This document shows positions 1 through 11,950 of a DNA stretch of 64,000 nt, piece after piece; positions within the stretch are counted from its first letter, which is position 1; every line of letters starts with the position of its first letter. Source of the DNA: Symsagittifera roscoffensis. Its lineage: Eukaryota > Xenacoelomorpha > Acoela > Convolutidae. A program made the position numbers and the translations under genes. A model generated the notes under the pieces. It worked only from the letters and a program-made list of their open reading frames with translations. It ran no database searches and was not told where the DNA came from. The stretch is from positions 742,001-806,000 of the forward strand of contig NC_087068.1 in NCBI RefSeq assembly GCF_963678635.1. Reading direction: 5' to 3'.

Positions 1-600
1 ATAAACTCGGATGTTTGACATATCGGATGTTTAACAAACTGAAATGCAATGGATAATAATCGATTATATTTTCATTGTATAGTCTGTATCTATAAAATTA
101 CAAAAATAATCGATTATAATCCATTATCATAGATTATAATCGACTATAATGTAATTTTTGAGAAGAAAATATTTTTTTGCAACATTTTTTCACAGTTTTC
201 TTGGTTCGTGCAGTTGCTACGTATTACGTTTCATAAATTTTCATTTTTCACAAGATTTTATTTATTTAAGTTTTCTCTACTTTTTCTATACTACGTAAAC
301 TCCATCGCCTCTTTTGACAACCCCCTTTCCACAGTTACATATCCAACCCTCCCCCCCAACCCCCCCCCCCCCCCCCCACCCCCGTGGGCTGGTAAAAAAA
401 AGGGGAGGGCGGAACAAAAAAAACGTGGGTGAGGGGCTTAATATGGAGAATGGGGGAAATAGGAGTTGTTCACACTGAGTAACCCCCCCTCCCCCGTCAC
501 CATTCAATGGTAAACAAACGGGAGGAGAAGTAAACTGTAACTTGGGGGAGTTGGGTTTGGGGGTAAACTTTAGTAAACATGGAGGTGGGCGTGGCGCCGC
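1..600. other. AT-rich non-coding DNA with AATCGATTATAAT motifs
   Basis: No credible coding region. The first 160 bases contain several near copies of AATCGATTATAAT, a partly palindromic motif that reappears at about 1440-1620, 2281-2440, 7180-7640 and 8015-8240. A C-rich homopolymer tract follows at about 346-383 and G-rich and C-rich stretches at 426-590. The short open frames here arise from low-complexity sequence. Confidence 0.6.
346..383. repeat. Poly-C tract
   Basis: Nearly uninterrupted cytosines broken only by AA and single A. A simple-sequence tract prone to length error in assembly. Confidence 0.9.
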
Positions 601-639
601 CTCTAAATACCACGCGGAACCTTTACGCAGGAATTGCCG

Positions 640-1265
640 AAACGTGTGCCTCGGTTGCGAGAAATGCCGAAACTAGCGAGCAGTTTCTTTAAGTGACGGT
701 CCTAGAAGCACCTTAACTTAACGACCCGCCGCCAGTTATGCGAGCGGTTGAGTCGGACCATGGGTAAAACCCCCCGTCCACACTGAGGACTGCGGAACAA
801 AAAAATCCCGCTACGCACGAGCCGATTAATGTCGAATATGCCCACCCTTAGCTGAGTTGTTTTCTGGACTGTTTACATTATCTGCTCACGTCGGGAAACA
901 CGCCGTTTCCACTCAGCTCCAGAAATCACTCAGGTCCAGAGAACAGCAGCGGAAACAACAGTCGCGGTCTCAATCATTCTATTGCCCACCTTTTGTTCCG
1001 AGTTTATCGTTATTGGACCGAGGAGTTCTCGAGTCCGGATTGACATATTCTGGCAGAATTCCTTGGTGTAAATATTCACGAATATCGGGACGACAAGGAG
1101 GGTCCCCGATGGAATTACGTCGCGGGGCACAACGCGGCCGGGATGGGCGCGGAGGCAGTTTTTTTATACTACCGTGTCGAAAAGGAGTGGCCTCAACAAG
1201 GGGAGGGACATTCGACGTTAATTACGGCGATGCGCCCCCCGTATTTCTTAGGCAAGCCCAGAATT
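640..1265 (+). other. GC-richer segment with coding-like but broken frames
   Basis: Base composition rises to roughly balanced GC between AT-rich flanks. The frame running through about 1060-1265 reads like protein (mixed charged and aromatic residues, including the stretch NYVAGHNAAGMGAEAV), but it is closed upstream by a TGA near 1042, and the preceding coding-like stretch lies in another frame. A second frame, 857-1267, is open for 136 codons but is Arg/Ser/Gly-rich and less convincing. It could be a decayed transposon fragment or a host exon; no family is recognised. Confidence 0.3.
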
Positions 1266-1270
1266 AGCAA

Positions 1271-2078
1271 TTCTACATTGAAAAAATTATTTAAAAAAAA
1301 TAGTCATCAAGACGTATGTAAGTGAAAAACATATTCTCTTATTAATGATATTTTCTCGTAACGGTCCGCAATGGGGTTCCATGAGTCATAATTGATAATA
1401 ATGGATTTCTATGATATGTGAATATGTTCTCCAAACAACATTTAAATAATCTGATTATAATAGATTAATAATTGATTGTGAACCAAACAAAAACGAAACC
1501 AGTGTCAACTAATATAACCGATTATAAGGGAATATAATGGACCTATCATGGATTGTAATGAATTATAACGGATTATGTTGAATTATGATCAATCATAATT
1601 TGTTTTACGCAAGAGCCATGGAAATTATTAACTCAGATTTACATTTGGCTTGTAATTTTTGCTCTTTTGTTTTTTTTTTTTTATTTCTAACCATTTTATT
1701 TCATTATTTTCTATTTTAGGGCATCGCCGCCATGCCTACCAATCTCATGGGCTACCAACTCTTACTTCCTCCACTTTACCACTCCTTCCCCCACTATTAC
1801 CTCCTTCTACACACGCTTATCCCACCCCCATTTTAGCCACTTATTACTCTTAGCCCAGACCTACAAAACTTGTCGTATTTATTGTGGGCGGTAGGTAGGT
1901 TCGGGTAGGGGTTTTTAAAATTGAAAAAAGCGTAAAAACGATTTTTGCTCTGTTTTTTCAATGATTAGAAGTATTGTATCAGAAGTATTGCTGGGGTTAG
2001 CTGTTGGGGTTAGGTTGGGGGTAAACATTGGAGTACTTCACACGGAAGGGTGTTGAAAGTATGATGGATATCGTTTTG
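1271..2078. other. AT-rich intergenic DNA
   Basis: No gene seen. Contains AATCGATTATAAT-type motifs at about 1440-1620, a T-run at 1668-1685 and G-rich TGGGGGT-type repeats near 1985-2025. Ends at an assembly gap. Confidence 0.6.
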
Positions 2079-2278
2079 NNNNNNNNNNNNNNNNNNNNNN
2101 NNNNNNNNNNNNNNNNNNNNNNNNNNNNNNNNNNNNNNNNNNNNNNNNNNNNNNNNNNNNNNNNNNNNNNNNNNNNNNNNNNNNNNNNNNNNNNNNNNNN
2201 NNNNNNNNNNNNNNNNNNNNNNNNNNNNNNNNNNNNNNNNNNNNNNNNNNNNNNNNNNNNNNNNNNNNNNNNNNNNNN
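2079..2278. other. Assembly gap of 200 N
   Basis: Exactly 200 ambiguous bases, so probably a fixed-size scaffold gap rather than a measured one. Translations crossing it are meaningless. Confidence 0.98.
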
Positions 2279-2880
2279 TTGTTTTTGAAAAAAAATAATA
2301 AATTATAATCCATTAAAGATAAAAAATTTAGTCCACTGATTCGATTATGTTGCATTATAATCAATTAATTTTGAAAAAAAAATCCAATACAGTTCATTAT
2401 AGTCGATTATAATCTTTTTCATTTTAGGACTAAATTCGATTATTTTTGCAAAATTTTGCTAATTTTGGGAGAAAATTGCAAAATGTATGCAATGTCTTTT
2501 ACTAAATGCCATGTCTCAACGTCATCCCCTCACCCCTCAAGTTTTTTTTACCTCTCCCAACCCAACTAAAGGGCTGGCGTAAACTGAGGGGGGGCTCAGC
2601 TTTCGGTGCTCCAAATTCGTCTGAGATAGTCACCGGTGGAGCATCGTCTAGCTCTAGGGACAAGCTCCTTAGAATGACATCTTCTATGTTAAACTACGTG
2701 AATTGAGATGTTAAACTGCGATGAGTTAAAAAAAGAAGAGAGTTTGTTGTGAATGTAACATTTTATGAAACGTAATGAGTAGCAACTGCACTAAACAGGA
2801 AATGAGATAACTTTTTTAAAAAAATTTAAATTTCATGAATAACCCCTCGAAAAACTCCTTTCAACGTGAATAACCCCTTT
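2279..2880. other. AT-rich intergenic DNA
   Basis: No gene seen. More AATCGATTATAAT-type sequence up to about 2440. A slightly GC-richer patch at 2500-2660 has an open frame of 66 codons with no recognisable features. Confidence 0.5.
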
Positions 2881-3890
2881 CAACGATGATTTTTTTAAAA
2901 ATTTGAAATTTTAACTTATCAGACATTGATCAAGGCATACATAAACATGCCATACAAAAGAAAAAGAATGCGTTTTTGAAAAAGTTATATGGCGAAAAGG
3001 AAAAAATCCTAAATAACTGTATCCAGGACTACGTTATGCACACAAAAAATTAATTTTGCATGCAAATAAAAAAGTTTTTGAAAAATGTTTGTTTGAGAAC
3101 AAACATCAATTTGCGGTCAAAAAAAGCACAGAACAAATTTTGGAGCAATTTCAAAGCACTTGGAAAAAGTTTTGTTGTCTTTCATAAATAATATAACGAA
3201 GTTATCAAACTTTTAATTTTTGGCGAACATTTTCAACGATGATTTTTTTTTAATTTGAAATTTGAACTTATCAGACATCGATCAAGCCATACATAAACAT
3301 GCCATACAAAAAGAAAAAGAATGCATTTTTGAAAAAGTTATATGGCGAAAAGGAAAAAATCCTAAATAACTGTATCCAGGACTACGTTATGCACACAAAA
3401 AATTAAATTTTGCATGCAAAAAAAAGTTTTTGAAAAAGGTTTGTTTGGTATAAACATCAATTTGCAGTCAAAAAAAGCACAAAACAATTTTGGAGCAATT
3501 TCAAAAGCACTTCGAAAAGTTTTTGTTGTCTTTCATAAATAATATAACAAAGTTATCAAACTTTTAATTTTTGGCGAAGATTTTCAACAATGATTTTTTT
3601 TATTTGAAATTTTGACTTATCAGACATCGATCAAGCCATACATAAACATGCCATACAAAGGAAAAAAGAAAGCGTTTTTGAAAAAGTTATATGGCGAAAA
3701 GGAAAAAATCCCAAATAACTGTATCCAGGACTACGTTATGCACACAAAAAATTAAATTTTGCATGCAAAAAAAATTTTTGAAAAATGTTTGTTTGAGTAT
3801 AAACATCAATATGCGGTCAAAAAAAAGCACAATACAAATTTTGGAGCAATTCCAAAAGCACTTGGAAAATTTTTTGTTGTCGCTATCAAA
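2881..3890. repeat. Threefold tandem repeat, unit about 350 bp
   Basis: Three consecutive copies begin near 2881, 3232 and 3585, each opening with CAACGATGATTTTTT or a close variant and carrying the same landmarks in order (CATACATAAACATGCCATAC, TATATGGCGAAAAGG, CAGGACTACGTTATGCACAC, TTTGGAGCAATT). Copies differ by substitutions and homopolymer length; the third is truncated at about 3880 where a hairpin begins. The 69-codon frame at 3691-3900 is a chance reading through the third unit. Confidence 0.9.
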
Positions 3891-3947
3891 AAAATGCTAG
3901 TCAAACAATTTCCATATATAGAAATTGTATGACTAGCATTTTTTTGA
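3886..3947. repeat. Inverted repeat (hairpin), 27-bp arms
   Basis: Arms 3886-3912 and 3921-3947 are reverse complements with a single mismatch, separated by CATATATA. The core TGACTAGCATTTTTTT is partly echoed at about 4025 and 4065 (TATGATTAG). It sits exactly where the third 350-bp repeat is cut off, so it may be a small insertion or the end of a foldback repeat. Confidence 0.85.
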
Positions 3948-4224
3948 CAAAAATTTAGACGTTTTTAGTTGTTACGGTACACCGAATTTTATGCCAAAAC
4001 AAGAAAAATTGTTTTAAATTTGTATGATTAGTTTTTTTTCATAGACTTAGTTTATGGAATTGTATGATTAGCATTTTCGGTCTATGGAGGTCACCCCGGG
4101 CTTTAATCATATTCCATAGCTAAAATTTATTTATTTAACTGTAAACACTGACTGTTCTCAGACGGAGACTACTTATATTGATTAGAATCAAGCCGATCTT
4201 CAACTAAGCCAGTTTTTAACAGTA

Positions 4225-4415
4225 TTTGATTAGGATCTAGTTAGAACTAGGAAACAAGAGTAAGCCTAAACTCGGTACGAGACTGAGGAGTTGCTTGAAA
4301 ATATCCGAGGAGTTGCTTGAAAAAAAAAACAGCGCGATGAACAGACGGTGTACCTGATCTGAAATTTCTCCATGACTCAGCCCCAAAAAGCAAATCAACT
4401 GACTAGTCGAATTCA
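4225..4415. repeat. Interspersed repeat fragment, related to 13.4 and 14.2 kb
   Basis: The stretch around GAACAGACGGTGT and the following TCCATGACTCAGCCCC parallels GAACAGACGGTGTTCC and TCCATAAGACGG near 13460 and 14230. The minus-strand readings of the three places also align. It lies in the presumed intron after the exon at 4422-4794, so the open frame that continues past the donor site is intron plus repeat, not protein. Confidence 0.5.
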
Positions 4416-4421
4416 ACTTAC

Positions 4422-4770
4422 AGCTTCTTATGCGCATGGCTTTCTTGGCACGGATCGAAGCAGTCGCCGACGACCTCTGGCTCAAACTGGGCACCCTGAT
4501 CCTCTCCGCCTCCTCCTCCAGATGCTGCAGTCTGTTTATCATATTGCTGCTGCTGGATGAGTCATAGTCCACTATTCTACCTCGTCTTCCGCCTCTCATT
4601 ACGTCATAGTTAGGGATGTCTGTATCCCTCATGGATCCAGCTGGCTCATACGCAGTGTCTGGCAAAAAGTCCGGGTACACAAAGTGTCTGTTCGAGATAA
4701 CGGAGGCGCAAAGTGCTGCATCAACTGCAATTATTAGCACAACGGTCTTGATAAAAGATGGATGGCTCAT
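4422..4770 (-). CDS. Probable secreted protein, first coding exon (partial gene)
   Basis: The reading frame opens with ATG at 4770 (minus) and encodes about 116 residues before a good splice donor, GTAAGT, at 4421-4416. Residues 1-22 form a signal peptide: a Lys, then a hydrophobic run ending in ALCA. The mature part is hydrophilic, with an acidic and serine-rich section, a GGRRGR basic site near residue 60, a short coiled-coil-like stretch (NRLQHLEEEAERIR) and a KK pair near the exon end. Basic sites after a signal peptide are typical of prohormones, but no known hormone is recognised. A possible acceptor (TTTTTTAG) sits at 4795. Beyond the donor the frame runs into repeat sequence. No further exon was found downstream on this strand, so the gene may be incomplete or dead. 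Confidence 0.5.
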
Positions 4771-4989
4771 TTTGGGAATTTGAAGTTGTTCTTTCTAAAA
4801 AATAGAAGACGGATAATAAACCAAGTTTTCTGAGATGAGGCAGACAATAAATCTAGTGGCGTAAGTGCAACTGGTTTAATAATGATTTTTTATTGTGCTT
4901 TTGTTGTTGCGACTATCAATTGTATTGAAATCTGGATTAATGCCACTTTATTCGAAATAGGAATCTGTGATGATTTGGGACGAATCCGA

Positions 4990-4997
4990 TTTTTATA
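4990..4997 (-). promoter_or_regulatory. Candidate TATA box
   Basis: TATAAAAA on the minus strand, about 220 bases upstream of the ATG at 4770, preceded by a GC-richer block (about 5010-5235). Transcription would start near 4965 and give a 5' leader of roughly 190 bases. Confidence 0.4.
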
Positions 4998-5009
4998 GAA
5001 GATTGTGTA

Positions 5010-7030
5010 ATAAATTGCAGAGGCTGACGGCAACGTGGAAGGAAGGAACGTGTTAAAATGGGCTGCTGTCGTCTGGAATCTGAAGAAGCCACACAAATGG
5101 CAAGATTTACGAGTGAGCGCAAACTGCCAAGTGACAATGAGCCAAGTGCACTATAATCGACACAGCCTAATGATCGGCGGGAAGCAAGCGGGAAACACCA
5201 GTTGGGTCCTGCGGCGATTTCTGCTCAGATTTAGCCTCAATTAGCACAAACAGTACTTATCCTAACTTGCATCACTTAAACGATTCTTTTAACCTTTTCA
5301 CCATATGTGATTTGTCGTATGAAATCAAAAAAAAAACGAAACAAGAAGAAAAACTACAACCAAAATAGATAGCGTGAGTCCGTGTCGCTTTTGAAAATAT
5401 TTGATATAGAAATTGAAAACCAATTTTCGCGCCCCATTTTCCTTCCAAGACTTGGAGAAATAAGACTGTCAAACCTGGGGTCAAAAGTTAATATGAAATG
5501 AAGAGCAATAGGTGACACCAATCTCCGGCTGTGATGTTTCGGCAATTCATAAATAATTCCTCTTCTTCAACCGCACTTCGAGAAAAAAGAGTTTAAAAAT
5601 GGCTGCCTATTATAGTGCAGATCATTATTGTTGGATCAACAAATGTGATTCAATATGTAAAAAAAAACAAAAGAATTCACACTTCAAATTTTTATTGCTT
5701 ACGCAAAACAAATTGGTCTCATTCAAAGTCTTCATTTTTATGATGACAGCCAGTGACGTGCGCAGATTTCTTCCTCGTGGAGAAGCGAAAAAATTGTTTC
5801 TTTTTTTGAAGAAATTTGTCACTTGAAAGCTATGCGTAAATATTCAATACTGTTCATCTAGTATTTTTTTAAAAATCCCGTTTTTCGAACAATTTTTGAA
5901 GGTATTTTTGAACAGTTTTTGGGATTACCAACCTAATTTGTTTTGCAGCAATATTTTGGCTCAAACCAAATAAGAAGGTTGCCAAAACGTATCAAGCTTT
6001 GGAAATTTCTGCACCGCTGAGAATACGATCTTCATTTCATTTTTGGGAAGGTTCGAGCAGACTAAAAATCCTCTCACAAAAATAGTCTCACGGGTGCAGA
6101 GTTCTTGTTTGGAACCAAATAAGGTTGGTTTGTTCAGCAAACTCAGGTTGCAAAACTGTTCTAGACCAGAGAGAACTATTGAAAAACTTAAAAACAAAGA
6201 ATCTGCATGAGAAAGTTCGCCCCCCCCCCACACCTATTTAAGCACGCTCTATGGTACGGTTATCGTATTTCTTCCGATCAATCATTTAATATCTAAATAA
6301 CTCTACCAGTTTGGACGCTAACCTGTTCAAAGTAAGCAACAAAAAAGATAAATAATTTCGCTTCCAGACTATCCGTATTTCACATACTAAATTTAGGATC
6401 AATCAGTACGACCTGGTTGAGAGAAATAGGCGTGGTTATGTTATGGCTATGTGCGCAATCTGAGTAACACCTCCTTAGATTAAGAGGCCTACAAATTTAA
6501 CGCCATTGACCAGAGTATCGCGAAAATATATCTGAAAAAGGAATTCGACCTTTTCATTCAATTAAATTATACAACAAGGTTTCTTTAGGCCACGAACATT
6601 TTTTGGTTAGCGGTTTAGCTAAAGATCTTACCAGAACGAATTTGGTTATAATTCGATTAAACTTCAAAATGCTTTTCAAACAATAGACCAATAATTTCAA
6701 TAGATTTGGTGCATTCACAATTTAGTATTTGTTCTCACAGGGCTAAATTATCGTCATCGCCAGTCAGTAAAAAATTCTTTGATGGTAAAATAGAAAAAAA
6801 AGAGCCTGAAATCAACATTTGCTCAGACGTATTTGAAGTAAAATGGCTGAAAAACCAACATCAGGAAAAATTGTGTCAAAATAAAAAAAATTACAAAGCA
6901 CATGTTATTGTCTTTTTGGTCAAAAGCGGGAAAAAAATATCTAAAGTGTAAATAATTGTTAATTGGGTCGAATTGTGTAAATAATTGGGTAGGCAGGGGG
7001 TCGAATTCCTGAGGGGGGGGGGGGTCCGCT
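5010..7030. other. Non-coding DNA
   Basis: 5010-5235 is GC-richer and may be the proximal promoter of the minus-strand exon at 4422-4770. From 5236 the sequence is AT-rich with short chance frames only. Homopolymer C and G runs occur at about 6222-6232 and 7012-7024. No RNA gene or recognisable repeat boundary seen. Confidence 0.5.
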
Positions 7031-8300
7031 CCACCTTAATCCGCTATGCTATATCCGCTCATTTACAATTATTATTGTATATGGAAAATTTGAAAATTTA
7101 GATAGAAGAAATTAAAGAGAACTTATTCAGAATTAAGCAATCGACATTGGTAACAGTTATTCTGAAAAGTTAATCGAAGAAATGCGGAATTATAATCGGT
7201 TAAAAATGGATTTCATTGATTAGAAAAATAGTATCATTATAATCCATTTTTAATGGTTTATAATCAATAATTTTTGAAACCTATTGTGGCAGACCACAAA
7301 ATTTCAATATAATCAATTATTTCCCATAGAACTCCGGTGCGGGTTTCAATCACAAAACATCAGATTAAGTGAACAAAAAATGCCCGCACTCAGTAAAAAG
7401 AGAAAATAATCGATTATATTACAACTTTAATTGTGCTCCTGTATCAAACTGTATCAAAATTATAATTAATTATTAGCGCCAAATTTAGATGTTTAAACGA
7501 TTTATAATCCGTTATAATGATAACATTTTTCGTCACTTTATACTATTTTATAATCAAGTATAATTGATTACAATTTTTCCGAAACTCTCGTATAACCTCT
7601 TATATTCTAATATAACAGATTATAATACTTTTTTGTGAAAAATCTCTCAATTTGAGATGTCTGTTCACTCTTTGGTTCATCTGAACACAAAGTTTTTGAC
7701 GAAACAAAATTTTCATAGAGATCCCTTCATATTAGTTGAAAGGTTCACGCGGTAGGTGAAATATAACTGTTTTATATAAATTATGAAACTAAAGCAGTGT
7801 GCTGATATTTTAGGGTAAAAAAAATAAAAATTATATAACATGAAACAATTAAATCAAGAAGAAATGAAAAAATGAAAACGGTATAAATTTGAATTGATTT
7901 GAAAACTGTTAAAACAATTTTCCCATTCTTCAGATAAACCAACGTCTACGAAAAGCATAAAATATAAGCTATTCATGTGCAAGGTCGAAGACAAAAGGAG
8001 CAAACAAAAGGGATTATAAACAATTATAATCCATTATAATTGATTTTTTCTGCAAAACAAATTAGATAGAAGTTTTGATAAATTATTCGATCATAACCGA
8101 TTACAATGTTTTAGAATTGATTATATTTGATTTCAAAACGAGAGATTATAATCTATTATCAATTAAAAAACATCAATTTTTTCTCAATTTTTGAAAGACT
8201 GGTACTAAAATCATTATATAATCGATTATTACCGCTTAAAGTTGGATACGGTTGACTCCTGATTTTTAATCCCGGTTAATACTATTCTAAACTTTTAACT
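7031..8300. repeat. AT-rich tract with dispersed AATCGATTATAAT motifs
   Basis: Clusters of ATTATAATC, GATTATAATC and CCATTATAAT occur at 7180-7640 and 8015-8240 in both orientations. They are not in a fixed-period array; they look like a degenerate AT microsatellite with a preferred GATTATAATC core. No gene in this stretch. Confidence 0.6.
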
Positions 8301-10611
8301 TCAAAAAATTTTTTTTCATTTTAATGAACCTCAGCTTATGAGGAGGTTCTCAGGGAAATTATAACAAAGAATAGCATTAATTATTAACTTAGGAAAGTTT
8401 CTGATATGTGGAAGTTTCAAATCTCTTTGTAGGATTGAAAGGTGGGCGCAGTTTATAGCGAGACTGATTCAATGGAAGTAGTACTTTCAATGGCTCAAAA
8501 CAGGCAATATACCACACAATTAAATTGACTATGCCCTAGCTAAAGGCAATTTAAAGGAAGCGCAACTTTAAGATTAACAAAGAAAAAATACCCAAAAAAA
8601 GTCAGCGCCAATTTTTTGGATTCAAAACGCCCGGCCAGGAAGAACTTGAGATATGAAAAAAACCTAGAACAGCCGCAAAAAATATGAAAAAGGTTAGATG
8701 CCAGCTATATTTATCATCGCAAAAAGTATACAAAAATAAAACAAGACTGCTCAAATACAGAGCAAAAACCTGATTGTTCCGACTGCCCCGTAATCCATAT
8801 CAAATAGCTTTAAAAACACCGAAAAACTATAAATAGAAAACAAAATCAAAAATCGACTGTAAAAATTTGAGTCGTAAAAAGTTAATACAACCGATTAGCT
8901 AGCCTCAATTCAAATTGAACCAAATTTATTGAGCGGGATAATTTGCCACGCTCAAGTAATTTGTGTTACGCTTTCAGAATTATAAAAAATCTTCAAGGGG
9001 CGCATAAATTAGTCGAGATCATGACCAAATTGGCAACTTTCAAACTCCTATATCTTTTAAAAAAATAATCAGAGGTAAAATATCTTTGTACATTTGACTT
9101 CAGTGCGCCGATATCTTCAATAAGCTATAAAAAAACTTTGTTAAGAGCTATAATTTCGATGGCCGAAAATTTACAAAAAAAACGCCCAAGGATAAGTATT
9201 TCGTTTTCTTTGAAAGTCTGAGCATTAAAAAATACTGCTCGTATATCAGGGCGCAGCCCTATAAATTTTAACTGAATTATAAGGACAATTGAAAATTATT
9301 TGTTTGAATATGAATAATTGATGAGCGAATTTAAAAAACAATTTTTTTTTTCATTTTATCCCTCACATGCAAGTTAAAATACAAAAATTGCAATTAGCAT
9401 TTCATATTGCTTTAGTAGAATTAAATTACTTGCCGGAATCTAATTTAGCAATGCATTAACCCACAGGTTACGCGTGTCGTATGAAGGCAGTATATCTTCG
9501 AAAGTCAGAACAAAAAGCTAATCAACATAAGAACAGAAAAAAAAAGTTTTGTGCTGGGGCAAGTGTGATTTGGCGTGGCAACACCATCATGGAAATCTTA
9601 ATTCAATTTCAAATTTGTCGTCAGGGTAGTTAAATTATCAGTTTGAAAATACAATATTGATCATATCAAGTCGACGCTCTGTATGTTGACTAAATTCAAT
9701 CATCTGTTAAATATTACAAGTAGCATACATTAATTCAGTTTGGAACGATTTCTTAGACGGATGAAATCTCTGCTTATAAGCATTAAAATTTCAAAATATA
9801 TCGCGCGTATTTATCTATATTCGCCAAATTGGCAATTTTTACACCCCTGAGAATTCGAAAAAAGATCACAGATAAGAAATTGTTGGTTCAAATTTTAGCT
9901 TAAAACATCAATTTTTCTCGGATGATTTAAAAAAACTCGCAAACATTGGCTATTAAAAAGCCAAAATTGGTCTGGAAAAAAAATACTTTTGGCACAAATA
10001 ATCGATGTCAGACGCATTTTCTTTGAAAGTATTAACATATAAAACCGAGCCTTAACAATTAACTAAAGCCACAAATAAAAACTTTTTTCAGATAGATAAT
10101 TGATTTATTGAGTACAACCTTTAGTGGACAGGGCCTTCCCGGGTGTCAGTGGAATTCTCCAATTCCTATAAAACTCTTTCAAACTTTTTAAAAGCTTGCT
10201 CATTAGATAACAGTTCCTAAAAAATCTTAAAAGAACTGAAATCTGATGTAAAATTATTTTAAAAGAATACATTCCGCTAAGTATCTCCAGAGGCGAGAGA
10301 AGGATGTGTAAATTAGATAAGTGCATGACCTTTATCATCAAATGCTCATGTTTTTCAAAAAATGCCCAATTTTGCTCAAAATATTGCATTTCAACTTAAA
10401 AAGTCATCTCTCCGTGCATTAAAAAATTCATTGAGTTCATGCGTTGGCAAAGGAAAATTTGGTTTTGCTTTTTATATTGACTTGAGACTGCGTGATTTAC
10501 TGTAATGTGTGATATTTTAATTGCACAGCTCGAATGTGTCGGTTTTTGCGTAAACAATTTGGACCTGTTGAAAAGTTATTTTGCTGGTAGAAATCAATAT
10601 GTCAAATACAG
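8301..10611. other. AT-rich non-coding DNA
   Basis: No gene seen; the longest open frame (10105-10389, minus) has no recognisable domain. A motif pair at 8740-8785 (ACAAGACTGCTC ... TGTTCCGACTGCC) matches the end of the repeat at 11420-11950, and a GGGCGCAGCCC hairpin near 9250 resembles one near 11925, suggesting fragments of one dispersed family. Confidence 0.5.
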
Positions 10612-11343
10612 ACAGTGCTGATTTAAATTAACCGGACAAAACGCGCTAAACTTGAAATTTAAAATGCATTTTTCTCAAATTGGGTTGAGTTTAGGTGAAA
10701 ACTTATGTAAACAAAACTTGCTTAAAGTTTTAACAAAATTAATATGGTGTAATTAGTTTTGCGAAATTCAGGCCCAAAGTTTTAACCCAAAAATGGGTCA
10801 TTTTGGCTTTTCTTAGTTATTCAAAAATTACGCCGAAAACACCCAGTCGATCACAAAGATAAATGTATCAAAGTGAGCTCCTTACGTATCCCAACAAACT
10901 TTAAGAAGGGTATAATCTCCAAAATATTGTAAAAGTTAATTTATTTTGGTTTGATAGACAAAAAAGATCATTTTTACTATATAAAATACCAATTTTTTAT
11001 TTGAAATCAATTTTTAAACAATTTGCAATTTTTTTGGAGAAAATAGCTTTCATGAATTTGTTGGGCTACGTAAGGTGCTCACTTTGATATAATTATGTCT
11101 GTGATCGAATGGGTGTTTTCGGCGTAATTTTTGATTAACTAAGAAAAGCCAAAATGACCAATTTTTGGGGTAAAATTTTGGGCCTGAATTTCGCAAAACT
11201 AATTACACCATAATAATTCTGCTAAAATTTTAAGCAAGCTTTGTCTTCATAAACTTTCACCTAAACTCAACACAATTTGAGAAAAATGCGTTTTAAGTTT
11301 GAAGTTTAACGCGTTTTGTCCGGTTAATTTAAATCAGCACTGT
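10612..11343. mobile_element. Foldback MITE, Tc1/mariner-like ends
   Basis: Two arms of roughly 290 bp, about 10612-10905 and 11050-11343, are reverse complements with scattered mismatches around a centre of about 145 bp. The ends read ACAGTGCTGATTTAAATTAA and its complement. CAGTG at the tip is common in Tc1/mariner elements; a TA follows the right end directly while the left flank reads GA, so a TA target duplication is only half visible. There is no transposase, so it would be non-autonomous. Confidence 0.75.
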
Positions 11344-11419
11344 AGATGATACAATTCCGGATACATGCCCACTTCTTGCTCAGTCAAAAGACCGCTACTT
11401 TTTCTTTTATTTATCACTT

Positions 11420-11950
11420 ATTGTTCCGACTTTCGATACGAAAGTAACGGAATATTTGTGCTCGGGGTGGGTTTTTTTTCTTCAGACAAATTTCGACTTT
11501 TTAACTAGCCATTTTTGACGGAATTTTTTTATATCATTCAAAAGGTATTGTTGTCTTGAGCTTAAATTTGAAAAGATATTTCACCTGTGATCATTTTTTG
11601 CAAAGTTATGAGGGTTTAAAGGTTGCCATTGTGGCCAATTTGGGACAATTACTGCGCAATAAATTTCGCGCTATTAACGCGTAAGCGGAGGTTTAATCCG
11701 TCTTATAAATCATTCCAAATTGGTTGAACGAAGCTTATTTGCCATAATTGATTTGTTACAAGGAACGAAAACTATCTTTTTGTACTTTATATGGCGTGTG
11801 GGGGGGATGATTTTCATAAAAAATCTTCAAATTTTAGAGAAAAAAACTTCATTTTATTTTCTTTTTTTTTTCATGTTATTACTGCTCCATAAACCTTAAA
11901 AGGCAGTCGGAACATTCAGGGCTTCGCCCTGATACGAGCAGTCTTGTTTG
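11420..11950. repeat. Degenerate dispersed repeat
   Basis: Starts near TTGTTCCGACTTTCG and ends near the GGGCTTCGCCC hairpin followed by TGATACGAGCAGTCTTGT. The reverse complement of the end matches 8738-8790. The GTTCCGACT element is present near both ends in opposite orientation, suggesting a small decayed inverted-repeat transposon. No coding frame. Confidence 0.4.

Noticed and set aside
2028-2364. Open frames across 2079-2278
   Set aside because: They consist mainly of undetermined bases in the assembly gap.
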